Source: Dendrolimus kikuchii (lineage: Eukaryota > Arthropoda > Insecta > Lepidoptera > Lasiocampidae). From it: a stretch of DNA of 64,000 nucleotides. Under the pieces are notes generated by a model, which was not told the DNA's origin, did no database searches, and saw nothing but the letters and a program-made list of their open reading frames with translations. The stretch lies in the NCBI GenBank assembly GCA_019925095.2, contig CM034394.1, forward strand, positions 27,330,272 to 27,394,271, written 5' to 3'. Below, in pieces: positions 22,301 through 32,810 of this stretch (its first letter is position 1; each line of letters opens with the position of its first letter). The position numbers and the translations under genes are program-made.

Positions 22301-22399
22301 TCGGTGGGCCGTTTCCTACAAATCATTAGGTGGGTTGCGTAGTTGAGCGTGGGAGCTCCAGGCAACGGGGGTGCGGTTGTAAATGTGGGGCGTTGAAAT

Positions 22400-22850
22400 A
22401 TCAAGTATTATTTATTTTAAAAACCGTCTTCAAAACAAGTGGGAGGTTTTCTGAACTGATTTTGATTATTTTTTGCGTTAGATTCAGTACAGATATACAA
22501 TGCAAAAGTGGATGGATGCAGAAGTGGTGGAAGGCCACGACACACCTTCCATGATCAAATCGATCGTGTACTAGCAGAAGGTGATGACAGGAGCCTTGAG
22601 AACAGACGATGAATGTCAAAGAAGCAAGTGAGGTGTGTGAGAATAAACCTAAATGGCGCTCTGTTGTTCGTGCCTACCCCGCAAGGGAACTGGCGTGAAG
22701 TTATGTATGTATGTATGTAGATTCAGTACAGCCGCAGTTTCATACAACCTTCATTGTTATTGGATGTCATATACGTAACTTAGAAGTGAAAAATATTTAC
22801 TTTTGCTTTTTAATGTTATACTCTTGAAGTCGGTTTCCTTTTTGTTAGAA
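22400..22850 (+). repeat. LINE 3' UTR-like repeat split by an RTE insertion
   Basis: AAACCGTCTTCAAAACAAG at the left and GAAGTCGGTTTCC at the right resemble the 3' region of lepidopteran LINEs (compare 5391 and 52700). The RTE copy at 22493-22718 interrupts it. Confidence 0.5.
22493..22718 (+). pseudogene. 5'-truncated RTE-like LINE, copy 3, with 13-bp target duplication
   Basis: Begins ATATACAATGCAAAAGTGG and ends GAAGTTATGTATGTATGTATGT. AGATTCAGTACAG occurs directly before (22480-22492) and after it (22719-22731), an exact 13-base target-site duplication. It encodes only the last ~70 pol residues and has lost a few bases around 22608. Confidence 0.95.
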
Positions 22851-23023
22851 TTTCACTACATAACTTTGTAGTCGTCATTCACAAAGACCTTTCCTATAAA
22901 AATGACGGACAAACGTACTAGGTCGCAAAGGTAGCTCGCGGACCTGGTGCCACCACTCCAGGCTCCGTGGCCAAAATCCAACTTCGCTCAGCCTTCTGCG
23001 GCTAATCAAGAAAGGCCATCGAG

Positions 23024-23337
23024 TTTTTTTTTTATTGCAGGAGATCAGCAGACAGGCAGACGGCCCACTTGATGGAAAGCGGTTACCATCGCCTATGGAC
23101 ATTTGCAACACCAAACTTGCTACAAATGCGCTCCTGCTCTCTTAAGTGAGACTGGAACCTAGTCACTAACGCCGGAACACAACTCAAGGTTGTAATGGCG
23201 ACATACTTTAGACCAGGGGTGGTAGCCATCCAGTCGGGCAAATGCCCTACCACCTGGCTGTGGGTTGTTCTGTTGCCTCTTACGACAGGCCGCCCCAACG
23301 CAGGAAATTGTATTCTTTCTCCGTTCCTGCACGGATA
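23024..23337 (-). repeat. Short interspersed repeat family S, copy 5 (complete)
   Basis: Minus-strand copy from 23337 (TATCCGTGCAGG) to a T-rich run at 23024 that is the complement of its A tail. Confidence 0.9.
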
Positions 23338-23454
23338 AAAATGCAGTTTATACTTTGAATATACTAATTGTTTGATTTTGTGACACGGACGAATCTGTCT
23401 ACTTTTCTTTCGATTGTTAACAAAATAATAAGCGATCATGACACGTTTTGCAAT

Positions 23455-23895
23455 CCCAACTAATATTGTAAATGCGAATGTGTTGTATGTATTTGTTTGT
23501 TTGTGGAGCTTTTACGCGGTAACTATGTAACAGATGGTCGCGTTTTGCATTCACGTTGCCAGGGTTATGGGAAAGAACATAGTGTACCTTTCATCGCGAA
23601 ACGAGTACTCTTTCCGAGGGATAGATGAACATAGCCGATCGGATGGCGCTCCGGTCTGCTTTTATTCCTGCCGTCGTTGCAATTCACTAACAAATACATC
23701 GTCATAGTAACGAGAATGACAACGTGATTTTAATGTGTTGCTCTCCACTTTCGCTAGATGACGTTACAGGTATTATTTTTTTTCACTCTGGGAAATGCAT
23801 TTGCGCACTATCTTCGGGCCCGGGAGGAGCTTATCAGAGATACCTAACCGCCGGTTCTCAAACTTCACTGAGGCATGCGAAGCCGCGGGCAAGAG
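23455..23895 (+). repeat. Probable decayed Helitron-like repeat
   Basis: AATATTGTAAATGCGAATGTG with a TTTGTTTGTTTGTGGAGC run at the left and GAAGCCGCGGGCAAGAGTT at the right resemble the ends of common lepidopteran repeats that finish GCGGGCAACAGCTAGT. The CTAG terminus has been lost. Confidence 0.45.
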
Positions 23896-24097
23896 TTAAT
23901 TCATGAGTATTTATAAAATGTTATTAATGAGGCGTATGGATGTTGTCCTTATTAATCTAAATATTTCATAAGGTTCAAATATTGCTTGCAAGCACCAATG
24001 GTACTAGAATTTCTTATATTGACATTATAAACTTGCATCCCTCTATATTTACTGTATATGTATGGAAGAAATAACATGTATGTGGTATTTGTTGCAG

Positions 24098-24165
24098 GTG
24101 AGTGCGCCCTAGGGAGGCGGGGGAGGTGGGGGGAGCGCGGCTCCTGTCATGCTCGACTGCCTCTG
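24098..24165 (+). CDS. Mob2: MOB2 candidate first coding exon A (coding from 24149)
   Basis: TTTGTTGCAG at 24088-24097 is an acceptor-like site, so this may be the second exon of a transcript whose 5' exon lies upstream. The ATG at 24149 encodes MLDCL plus two bases of a split codon, then the donor GTGAGT at 24166. Joined to 50025 the split codon becomes Trp and the frame continues KARRKERDG. The exon is GC-rich, unlike its flanks, and no earlier ATG lies in it. With so few coding bases, support rests on the two splice sites, base composition and phase match. Confidence 0.65.
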
Positions 24166-24720
24166 GTGAGTCCTGTCGCGTCCACCAGGAACGGCGCACT
24201 ATGGCGCCCAACTCCTGATAGTTGTTTTTTATTTGAAAGCGGAAAAATCTAATAATATATCTATTTACCTATCTATATAATGTAGACAAAACAAAATAAA
24301 AAATCTAAACGTAATTATTGAATTACAACACGCGTCCCACCATTTTACCGGTGTGTAGTGTGCGAACGTTCGCGTGCGTCCGCAACGGTGTCAATCGAGT
24401 GGCCGGGGCGCGGGGGTCGGGGGGAGGGCGGGGGTGGGCGCTGTACACACGGAAAATGTCAAGGGCGGCGGCCGCGCCGTCTCCGCTGCTGTTGTTCACT
24501 ACAAAATCCACAATTAATTTTTATACACATACCTACTTATAATAGTTACGGCGCTTATTATGGCATCAACGGGCTATGGAGCGGGCTGTTTCTCTTATGG
24601 ATGGAATCAGATATTATGATATCCGTAAGATCTGGCGCATGTTAATATATTATTCCTAAATATAATTACGTATATGGGATAAGGCTCAGGAATATATATA
24701 TAGACTTTTTAATATATAAA
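24166..24720 (+). other. MOB2 intron start with GC-rich patch at 24345-24490
   Basis: No coding frame. 24345-24490 is strongly GC- and CpG-rich and could be a promoter or enhancer; it is only 180 bases downstream of exon A. Confidence 0.35.
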
Positions 24721-24945
24721 AGAAAAGAAAGAAAGAAAGAAAGAAAGAAAAACTTTATTTGAAGAAATTGCGACGCAATTACATTCCTTATACATTTTTA
24801 TACACAAAGCATATTTTGAGAATTTGTACGCGGCATTTTCAGCAAACAAGGTTTGCACTCAGCATATTGCTGTGTTGGAATAATATCCGACACAACGCTG
24901 ATTTTCAGTGCAAACCTTCCTTTAGGTGTAAGACCAAAATGACCT
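24721..24945 (+). repeat. Interspersed repeat with (GAAA)n tail, copy 1
   Basis: Begins with a (GAAA)n run, then AAACTTTATTTGAAGAAATTG, AGCAAACAAGGTTTGCACTC and CAGTGCAAACCTTCC. A near-identical copy is at 33415-33625, and a diverged one lies inverted at 55200-55350. Likely a LINE or SINE end; family not recognised. Confidence 0.8.
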
Positions 24946-25225
24946 AGTTTTATTAATTAAATAATAAATGAGAATAATAATTAATAAAAACTAATTCTAC
25001 TTATATAATATTTAAATTGTAAAAAAACAAATAAATAAATTTTAATAAAAAACCAACAATAAATACGTTGCTACAAAATTAAAATAAATACTCATGTATC
25101 AACTTGTATCGAATCATTTATTCGAATACAATTCGCTAGTGCTTGCCGAGTGTTAATTACCACATTCCGTGTGCCACGTCACTGGCATGAGGCAACAAAT
25201 GACATTTTACTTCATCTATCTATCA

Positions 25226-25594
25226 TCTATATATATCTATATACTATATACAAATCAATGCCACTTTTCGATTTTGATGAAATTTTGTGTGTGTGGTGGA
25301 GTGGGTCCCGGGTTGGTTTAGATCCACAATGGGAATCGGTAGGTGGCGCTGAGATCGGGTTCTACAATCCTCCTTATCATCCGGAGCGATTTTGGTGTTT
25401 TTGTTTTTGTGTGTTTGAGTGGGTTCCCGGATGGTTTAGATTCGCAATTAGAACCGGTAGGTGGCGGTGAGATCGGGTTCTAGAATCCTCCTAATCACCT
25501 GGACCGATTATGGTGATGTTGTTTTTGTCTCATGAAACAAAGTCTTTTTGGAATTTAGAAAATATGGCGGTACGAAGTTCGCCGGATCAGCTAG
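25226..25594 (+). mobile_element. Non-autonomous Helitron with internal ~125-bp duplication
   Basis: Starts TCTATATATATC after an A and ends CTAG (25591-25594) before a T; a GGCG..CGCC inverted pair lies about seven bases before CTAG. Inside, 25285-25395 and 25407-25510 are diverged copies of each other (GTAGGTGGCG, GAGATCGGGTTCTA, AATCCTCCTNATCA). Confidence 0.7.
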
Positions 25595-25704
25595 TATATG
25601 TATATATATTTGCATGTATTTAATTTATACAGTAATTTAAGTATGTTTATTTATGATATACCTAATAATCTGCACCACGTACATCGCCAGATTAGGTTAA
25701 ACTA

Positions 25705-25845
25705 TTCCTTAAGTTAGGTTGCCTGGAAGAGATTGCTTCAAGCGATAAGGCCGCCTATTGTTTCTACCATGACAATATGGTAATTGTGTATTTTTGATAT
25801 TGTATATTTGGTGAGCAATAAAGTGTTATCTATCTATCTATCTAA
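25705..25845 (+). repeat. CR1/L2-like LINE 3' tail with (TATC)n end
   Basis: GGTTGCCTGGAAGAGATTGC, ATAAGGCCGCC, then CAATAAAGTGTTATCTATCT. The same tail occurs at 39500-39980, where it follows a pol C-terminal frame, so this is a severely 5'-truncated copy. Confidence 0.75.
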
Positions 25846-25858
25846 TATATGACACCAA

Positions 25859-26639
25859 TCATTGTAAATGATCTCCCAGAGGAGCTGCAACGAATGGACA
25901 AAAATAAACACAAATCGTCCAAATATAATCAGACAAGACTCTATATTGATTCCCAAAGCGGACCATCAGGGTCACACGTGCAAAGCGGGGACTAAAACAA
26001 AACCATTTATATAAAGATGATAACTCCGCTTTGTTCCGGTAACAATTCCTCACCTCTGCTTCTATTTTTGATATAGCGCTAATATTGTGTAAATTTTTTA
26101 AATGGCACTGTGTCTCATAGTCATCAAGTCGTGGTAGCGCAACGGTTCGATCCTGCCGGAACGTATGCACCGCTTAGGCAGTTTTCTGACCTAATGTGCA
26201 TATTGTCCGTAATATAAAAATTGGCATCTATAATATACTCCTGGTCATTTATTTTAGTTAGGAACATGTAAATCTTAACGTGCAATGTGATAAAAAATAA
26301 ATAAAATTAGTTCTTGATTGAGTTTTTGCCTAATTTAATAGACATCAAATTAAGACAAAAATAAAATAAACTTATTATTCCTCTAAGAAACATCAGTAAG
26401 TAGTGCAACTGCTTAATTATAATGCGTAACTTGAATTTAAAAAAACACGTCTAAGGGACATCAGCAATTATAATTTTTAATTTTGATTGGAATCACTTTT
26501 TACGAATTAAACATTATGAATTAAGAATTATGAAATGGTGATTTTTTTCAATCAAACGTCTAAAAATGTATTCTTTTATCCACCTACTCATACTTAAAAT
26601 TGACTACAGGCAGATTATGCTGTAAAAAAGTCAAAAATT
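25859..26639. other. MOB2 intron, nothing recognised
   Basis: A 103-codon minus-strand frame (25859-26170) has no known motif. GGTTCGATCC at 26143 looks like a tRNA B box but has no tRNA around it. Confidence 0.3.
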
Positions 26640-26795
26640 CGGTGATACCGAGTAGACGTTGTCAACAGGTCACGATGTATTGCTCTTGAGAAAGCGTGGC
26701 GAAATTAAACCGAAGTTCGGCCGAATTTTTTGTTCTAACCGAATGTTTGGCCGAAGTTCGTATTCGGTTTAAACCACATTCGGCCCATCCCTACT
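26640..26795. repeat. Remnant of a hAT-like terminal region
   Basis: Repeated TTCGGCCGAA-type phrases end CATTCGGCCCATCCCTA, whose complement TAGGGATGGGCCGAATG resembles the terminus of hAT-type elements. No coding part remains. Confidence 0.45.
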
Positions 26796-26929
26796 CTCTG
26801 CGGCAGAAATAAACTGATGAGGTTTCTGTGCCACCGTCGAATAAGTTTTGTTTATGAATGTAAGCATATTAGAAAATAAAAAAGAGAACCAAGGTCTCCG
26901 ATATAGCTCACAAAATTAGCAAGTTGATG

Positions 26930-27115
26930 TCACGTCTGCCGCAGGACCGAGGGCCGATAGAGTAGACGAGTCCTGAAGTGGAGACCGCGTCTCAGCCCGA
27001 CGGACTGACGACCCGCGCAAGGTAGCCGGTAGGCACTGGCTGAGGAGGGCGGAGAACCGGGGTGAGGCTTACGTCCAGCAGTAGACTGTGATTGGCAGAC
27101 GACGATGAATAAAGA
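26930..27115 (+). pseudogene. RTE-like pol C-terminal remnant, second type
   Basis: Reads KVAGRHWLRRAENRGEAY then VQQ followed by a stop, and VIGRRR. This is the arrangement at the C terminus of RTE-type pol proteins (VAG..W.R.A.DR..WR..GEAYVQQW). Truncated and mutated. Confidence 0.5.
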
Positions 27116-27714
27116 CATCCATTGGCTTATCGGATTAATACTCGCTCGCGGTGTGCTGCGACTCGTATACCTAATTCTGTTAAAGGCATTATTGACACCT
27201 GTCAATATATTTTTTCCCACTGCAGATAATGCAAATCAATAGGAGACTCTTTCAAAGTCACGTCAGCGTGCGACGAAAGGAGTAAGGGAAGGGGGGGCGG
27301 GGGGGTTGTCGTGGCCGGCGCCACGCCACCCCCGCTGCTCGGAACACAGAGCAATCATTTCAGAACAATTCCAGTACAACGATTCACAAGTTTTGGTTAA
27401 GTTTATTATTTTATACGAAAAAATAAATAATCCACGACGTTCTAATTTTTTATATGGTCTTTTAGCGTTGCCTATGGTGCCAGAATAGTTTTCATGGAGA
27501 TCACAACGGCACAATTATTAGGGTAGTGATCGATCATTCCGACACGATTGTAATAATGCACTTGCAGTCCGAATGTGGTGTTCTGCAGTTCCGCGATCGA
27601 CACTGTTTTAATCGCAGGTACACCGGGACACACTGTCGCTGCGGGCCACCAGCACTCGCGCCTCCCTGGTTTGTTCGCGGCCAGCGAGTGAGATGTGAAA
27701 TAATAGATAATAAA
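27116..27714. other. MOB2 intron; G-rich run at 27285-27345
   Basis: No frame or splice-bounded exon supported. A G-rich run near 27290-27305 leads into a short GC-rich patch without coding signs. Confidence 0.3.
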
Positions 27715-27975
27715 TAAGCTTTTTTAAAAAGGTTTTTAAATACAAGCTTTTGGGATCCTGGATATCATGTAGCCGCAGAGTGCTAGCCAAGACAAGTAAA
27801 ACGAGCCCAAACTCGACGGGTCTATCTTGTTTAGTACAGGAGTTCGTATGGCCACCTTCCAACTCCATCATCAGATCAGCTCCATGGTACCGTCACGCGA
27901 TATACATATGCGTGCAAAATTTCAGCTCAATCGGAAACCGGGAAGTAGGTCTAATTTAATTTGCAAGATTCCACC
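27715..27975 (+). repeat. Lepidopteran LINE 3' UTR-like repeat
   Basis: Contains CATCATCAGATCAGCTCC, AAAATTTCAGCTCAATCGG and CGGGAAGTAGGTCTAATT, phrases typical of a lepidopteran LINE tail as I remember it. No coding part. Confidence 0.45.
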
Positions 27976-28004
27976 CGAAGTTACCTAGTTTTGCCATAAA
28001 TATT

Positions 28005-28175
28005 AAATACATACATACATACATACATAACTTCACGCCAGTTCCCTTGCAGGGTAGGCACGAACAACAGAGCGCCATTTAGGCCCATTCTTACACACCT
28101 CACTTGCTTCTTTGACATTCATAACTCTTGTCATGCACGCTCGTCTGTTCTTAAGGCTCCTGACATATTATAAAT
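28005..28175 (-). pseudogene. 5'-truncated RTE-like LINE, copy 4
   Basis: Minus-strand 3' end with a (CATA)n tail on the left, covering only the last ~45 pol codons. ATAAATATT at 27996-28004 and 28176-28184 could be its target duplication, though the site is AT-rich. Confidence 0.75.
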
Positions 28176-28485
28176 ATAAATATTGTAACAAAGAAAATAT
28201 TTTTTTTCTATTGCAAATAACATTTATAAGTTTTACAGTGGTAGTTTAATACATAAATATAAAACAATTTAAAATATAAAAAGCTTATTCGAAGTGGTCT
28301 CCATTGCTGTAAAATTTCTCAACGACAACCGACACAAACATAATTGTTTTGTTCAAATGTTCGCTAGAGTAATTTAAATTCTACCACTTTTCTATCTAAT
28401 ACTAATAATTTAATTCATAACTATTCCTACTTGATATTCATGTATATTTTGAAGTAAAAATAAAATTATTCTTTAAATATTGATA

Positions 28486-29057
28486 CATACATACATACAT
28501 ACATAACTTCACGCCAGTTCCCTTGCGGGGTAGGCACGAACAACAGAGTGCCATTTAGGCTTATTCTTACACACCTCACTTGCCTCTTTGACATTCATAA
28601 CTCTTGTCATGCAAGCTCGTCTGTTCTTAAGGCTCCTGACATCACCTTCTGCTAGTACACGATCAATTTGATCATGGATGTCGTGGCCTTCCACGACTTC
28701 TGCATCCATCCACTTTTGCATTGTATATCTGTTTAGTCATTCTTTCATCATGCATTCTTTCCACATGCCCGAACCACCGGAGCATTCCTTTCCTTACCTT
28801 CACCTTCACCCCGACACTCTTTCAGACCAACTCTCTTTCTTACTTCGGTATTACGAACGCGGTCCGCGAGCGTCACTCCGCAGATTTTGCGCAGTGCTCG
28901 CATCTCAACCGCGTTTACTCTACTTTCATGCTCTCTCTTCCATACCCAACTCTCGCTTCCATACGCGAGCGTAGGTACCAGCACCGCGTTGTGTACGGCG
29001 AGCTGGGCCTTCTGGCCGAGGTTCTTAGCGCCTAGAAGTTTACCTAACGCTCCATTC
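28486..29057 (-). pseudogene. 5'-truncated RTE-like LINE, copy 5, with 30-bp target duplication
   Basis: Longest copy of this family here (572 bp). On the minus strand it encodes GAKNLGQKAQLAVHNAVLV, TLAYGSESWVWKREHE, VEMRALRKICGVTLADRV and NTEVRKRVGL, then after a frameshift the shared C terminus to AYPARELA, and ends in a (CATA)n tail at 28486. A 30-base direct repeat with one mismatch flanks it (28456-28485 and 29058-29087). Long, variable duplications suit RTE-type target-primed insertion. Confidence 0.93.
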
Positions 29058-29180
29058 AAAAATAAAATGATTCTTTAAATATTGATAATTCTCCTAAAAA
29101 CGCATAATTGTTATTAGATTGATTGAGCGTTTGTGGTGCCGCAAGTAGGCCGATTTCACGCGTTTATTTGCATATTGATA

Positions 29181-29332
29181 GCCATCTCTTAACATTTTTA
29201 TAAGGTATTGAATGGATGCCGTTATTTAAGGAATTTACATTAAAAAAAAAACAAAAGCCATCTCTTAACATTTTTATAAGGTATTGAATGAATGCCGTTA
29301 TTTAAGGAATTTACATTAAAAAAAAAACAAAA
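29181..29332. repeat. 76-bp tandem duplication
   Basis: 29181-29256 and 29257-29332 differ at one base (AATGGATG against AATGAATG) and share an A10 run. Probably replication slippage or unequal exchange. Confidence 0.9.
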
Positions 29333-30117
29333 GTAAAAATGTAGCGACGACAGTCGTCGCTGTGTTGTTTGTAATTGGGTAATCATTAATCAATACTAAA
29401 TAACTACGAAATGACGATACGCATCATCGATCAATTTAATCGATTGCTTCACAACACCATCATCGATACTTTAAGATTAAGACAAAAACAATTTTATTCA
29501 ATTTTAACTTGCTGTGGTTTTGGCAAATTCGGAATTAGAATAAAATGTCTATTATGATGTATTTCCCGGGCACATATTTTGAGCAGTCGGTGGAATAGGA
29601 TTTTTATTTTTTTATTTTATTTAAGTTTATGGCTTGGCAGCTAGGCCTTTAAGCCAGATCTTAGTTTACAATATAGTTTCTTCATTTTCTCAAGCCTATG
29701 TGTAGTACAGCTGAACTGTAGGTAATCAGCTAGTGCCATTCAACGGAGTTCTTGTGACAACTCAAAAGGTCACATTTCTCACAAAACACATAATTACTAC
29801 TCAAAAACTATCAATATCCTACAACTATTGTTCATTTTAGAGTAATTTTACACATTTTTAGAAAATAAAACTGCACAGCACAACATCTCCTTTCAGTTCC
29901 CGCCAAAAAACTCGGCGGAATAGGAGAGATCGCTTTGCGCATTGAGCGTAGCCGATTCGACAAATGATAACATTACGTTTTGCCTCTTTACTCGAAGGAG
30001 ATAAAGCCGTATAGACAACTATACACGAGTTTCTATCAAATTATTTAGCGGTTACAATTTGACGAAAAAGTGTTACAAAAAAAGAGCGTTCTAAACATAT
30101 GTAACTGAGAGTATTGT
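29333..30117. other. MOB2 intron, nothing recognised
   Basis: AT-rich DNA. The phrase TTTATGGCTTGGCAGCTAGGCC near 29630 may be part of an unrecognised repeat. Confidence 0.3.
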
Positions 30118-30270
30118 TAACAACCTTAACTTGTGTTCCGGCATTAGTGGCCTGGTTCCAGTCGTCCTTTAGGAGAGCGGCAGCACTTAGTAGCACCTTT
30201 GGTGTTACAATTGGCTATAGGTGTTTGTAACCGCTTTCCATCAGCCTGTCTGCTGAACTCATTGCAAAAT
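30118..30270 (+). repeat. Short interspersed repeat family S, copy 6 (3' part, diverged)
   Basis: From TTGTGTTCCGGCATTAGTGG to GCCTGTCTGCTGAACTC; the 5' half is missing and the A tail is degraded to AAAATAAAATAAAAT. More diverged than the other copies. Confidence 0.75.
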
Positions 30271-31019
30271 AAAATAAAATCATAACAATGTTCCTCTATG
30301 AACTTTTCACTTATGCGAATAGATGGCAAAGTAGTTCAGAAAAGTGTTAAAAAAGTTTTGATTGTAGAGCTTAAAAATACTTTTAATGAAAATTAGTTTT
30401 GAGTAGCTTTTGGATCTTCCACTCCTTATCCCATTATATGAGTTGAGTAGTTTATTGATATGGGCCGTTTGCTATTAAATATTTTTTTATGGTTCGCAAT
30501 TTCTACGGAACCCTTCACTGCGTAGACTGATGCTCACATTACTGACTTTGGAAGTATGTAGGTTGAATACAAGGCCGACGGGAACGTGGACTATTTTCCG
30601 AGGGCGCAGTCGCGGGCAAACGCAGGATGGGATCACGTAAACAGATTATGTCTTCGTTGGCACGAGTCGATCGCACACCCTCAACTATGGAAACGTAAAC
30701 GTACCTAACAATCAAACATATCGGTTTGTGGTGGGTGGCGATGTGGCGGTATACCACATATATAGGTATTGCGGCCTTGTTGTATTTTAATGTTATTATG
30801 TCCGTGGCGAGGGAGAGAGGCGGGTGGAGGGGGGTGGCAGTCGCCCACCCGACGGAGCAAACAAGTGAAAAAGAAACAGTGCCGCTCCAACCGCGATCCG
30901 GGTTAGACGCGTAGCGATGTCCGGCGGCGTACTTGTCGGCGCCGTGGTTCAGCAGTCGGTGGCGCCCGGCTAGCGCGCCCGTGGCCCGCTGCGGGCACGC
31001 GAGGCGCCACGGTGGCGGC
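30271..31019 (+). promoter_or_regulatory. Upstream region of MOB2 exon B (candidate promoter / 5' UTR)
   Basis: The last ~200 bases become strongly GC-rich toward the ATG at 31020. An upstream ATG at 30917 opens an 18-codon reading frame ending at TAG 30971 in another frame; if transcribed, it would dampen exon B translation. No TATA box stands out. The transcription start is not fixed by the sequence. Confidence 0.4.
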
Positions 31020-31132
31020 ATGGTGGGCCTGCCTCCGCCGCCGCACGCGCGGCTCTCGCTCTTCGACTCGTGCCACCGCAAGATCAGGCTGATCGGCGGA
31101 GGGCCGGTGGCCTTCCTCGGAGGCCTCGTCGC
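31020..31132 (+). CDS. Mob2: MOB2 candidate first coding exon B
   Basis: The ATG at 31020 encodes 37 residues beginning MVGLPPPPHARLSLFDSCHR and ending GPVAFLGGLV, plus two bases (GC) before the donor GTGAGT at 31133. Spliced to 50025, the split codon becomes Ala and the frame continues KARRKERDG. The N terminus is proline-rich, then basic, then glycine-rich, with no recognised domain, as for MOB2 N-terminal extensions generally. No in-frame ATG lies closer to the preceding stop. Composition, donor quality and phase agree with exons A and C. Confidence 0.75.
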
Positions 31133-31981
31133 GTGAGTACCCGCCCTCGACGCAATGCGTCTAAACACACTCGTAAGCCCACGCAAAACGTACAAACAAA
31201 GGTGTTACAAATGTGAATATTTATTTAACAAACTTATTTGCAACATTGCCGATTGCGGTGTTGCAATGGCAACTTGCAATGCGGCGGTGTTGCGTGACGG
31301 CGCTGCGGCCCGTGCACCGTGCACCACGTCTTGGGCTTCACCGCAACTGCTCAACAAGCCGTTTGCTCGGCCAGAGGCCTACCTCCGCTACTCGAGGCAT
31401 TTTGAGACGATCATAGAAGTCTTGTCTAGTAGCAACCATCTTTCTTTTCTGACAATATTAATCTTTATTATGGGTTAATTTGTTGCTCAATCATCACCAC
31501 CGACTAGTCCTCTTCAAATTCCACCTATCGGCTTATGTCATGCATACCTTCGGATCTGTCCGGAGGCTATGCCGGGTGCCAAGTGCCAACGCCGCGCCGA
31601 GCGCCGGTGAATGCAACGCAGAACCCGATCGAAGTTATGCGTCCGATTGTGACACAAACCGGCCTATTTTTTAAAATTATTTAACACTCACTTCACTTAA
31701 TTGGTTCCATACTAAAATAGGTACCAACGTGAGTCGCTGTAATAAGTTATTATTTTAATTATCAACCGGCCCTGTTGCGGAAATGCATGGATTAGTCCGC
31801 AGCGCACTTTTCTTATTGATAGGGAACATTGCAGTTATCTGTTATTCATTCAATAACACACTGAAGTCCTCATACGCTTTGCCCAGATCGATGGCTTATC
31901 TCTCAGGGTTCCGACACTTGAAGGTGACTCGGACACCCTATTGTACCCACTCCGATGTCTGTTTGGGTGTGCCGCCATATA
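31133..31981 (+). other. MOB2 intron
   Basis: No exon or repeat supported. A GC-richer patch at 31255-31400 has short frames without motifs. Confidence 0.3.
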
Positions 31982-32810
31982 CACTGACGGACTCATAAAC
32001 TGCATCAAAGTAATAGACGACTTTGAAATAAATATTTTAACCAAGTATGCAAACTTTCTGTACAGATTTAAATTGAAACCTCTAGATTGGTTCGTGAACT
32101 TTAAAACAGCGTAGGGTCATATCCTTAATTTTAAGTTTGTGTACTGGAAAGGACCTGACTTTTTTTGAAGAAAAAACAGAAATTTAAGGAAAATTGGTTT
32201 AATTAAAAAATTGGTTTTAACAATAGACACAAACTTTATGCAAGCGTTTATTTATGTTTTAATAAGGTGTATTACCTCCACGTGCACTTATTACGGATTT
32301 TTGAACCATAATATGGATACTTCGTCTGAACAAGCGGCTCAAATTGTAGCATTGGTGCGGGAGGGCTTGGATCAACGAACGATTGGTAGAAATTTAAATT
32401 TAAACCAGTCTACGGTTTCTAGAATACACAGAAGGTTTGTGGAGACAGGTTCTTACAGAAGGAGACGTGGTACAGGCAGGACTCCAGCAACCACCGGTCG
32501 TGATGACCGATTTATTGTTACAACTTCCCTGCGAAATCGTTTCCTCACGTCTGTTAACATCAAAACAGAGCTTAATGAAGTGCGTTAGAGTAAACGTGAG
32601 TGCACGATTCTGATTTTTCTTCAAAAAAAGTCTTAAGGTCCTTTCCAGTACACAAACTTAAAATTAAGGATATGACCCTACGCTGTTTTAAAGTTCACGA
32701 ACCAATCTAGAGGTTTCAATTTAAATCTGTATAGAAAGTTGGCATACTTGGTTAAAATATTTATTTCAAAGTCGTCTATTACTTTGATGCAGTTTATGAG
32801 TCTGTCAGTT
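31982..32810 (+). mobile_element. Tc1/mariner-type element with ~200-bp inverted repeats
   Basis: The left arm 31982-32180 and right arm 32608-32810 are reverse complements with few differences; the outer ends read CACTGACGGACTCATAAAC and, on the other strand, AACTGACAGACTCATAAAC. It is flanked by TA at 31980-31981 and 32811-32812. Long arms with a short core resemble Minos- or Tc3-like organisation. At 829 bp it is too short for a full transposase. Confidence 0.93.
32313..32588 (+). pseudogene. Truncated Tc1-like transposase: DNA-binding domain only (91 aa)
   Basis: The ATG at 32313 begins MDTSSEQAAQIVALVREGLD, followed by QRTIGRNLNLNQSTVSRIHR, a paired helix-turn-helix unit, then basic RRRRGTGRTPATTGRDDRFI, the GRP-like linker region, and a partial second helical unit ending NEVR-stop. 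The catalytic DDE domain is absent and the frame stops just before the right inverted repeat. It retains the part that would bind inverted repeats, so it might compete with active transposase; that is inference. Confidence 0.85.

Noticed and set aside
26125..26170. tRNA-like B box GGTTCGATCC
   Set aside because: No A box at tRNA spacing and no cloverleaf can be drawn, so neither a tRNA gene nor a supported SINE.
25859..26170. 103-codon minus-strand frame, considered as a LINE fragment
   Set aside because: No recognisable motif and no linked repeat end.
30539..31195. 218-codon minus-strand frame across MOB2 exon B
   Set aside because: Low-complexity shadow of GC-rich DNA without motifs; the + strand exon with a matched donor explains the region better.
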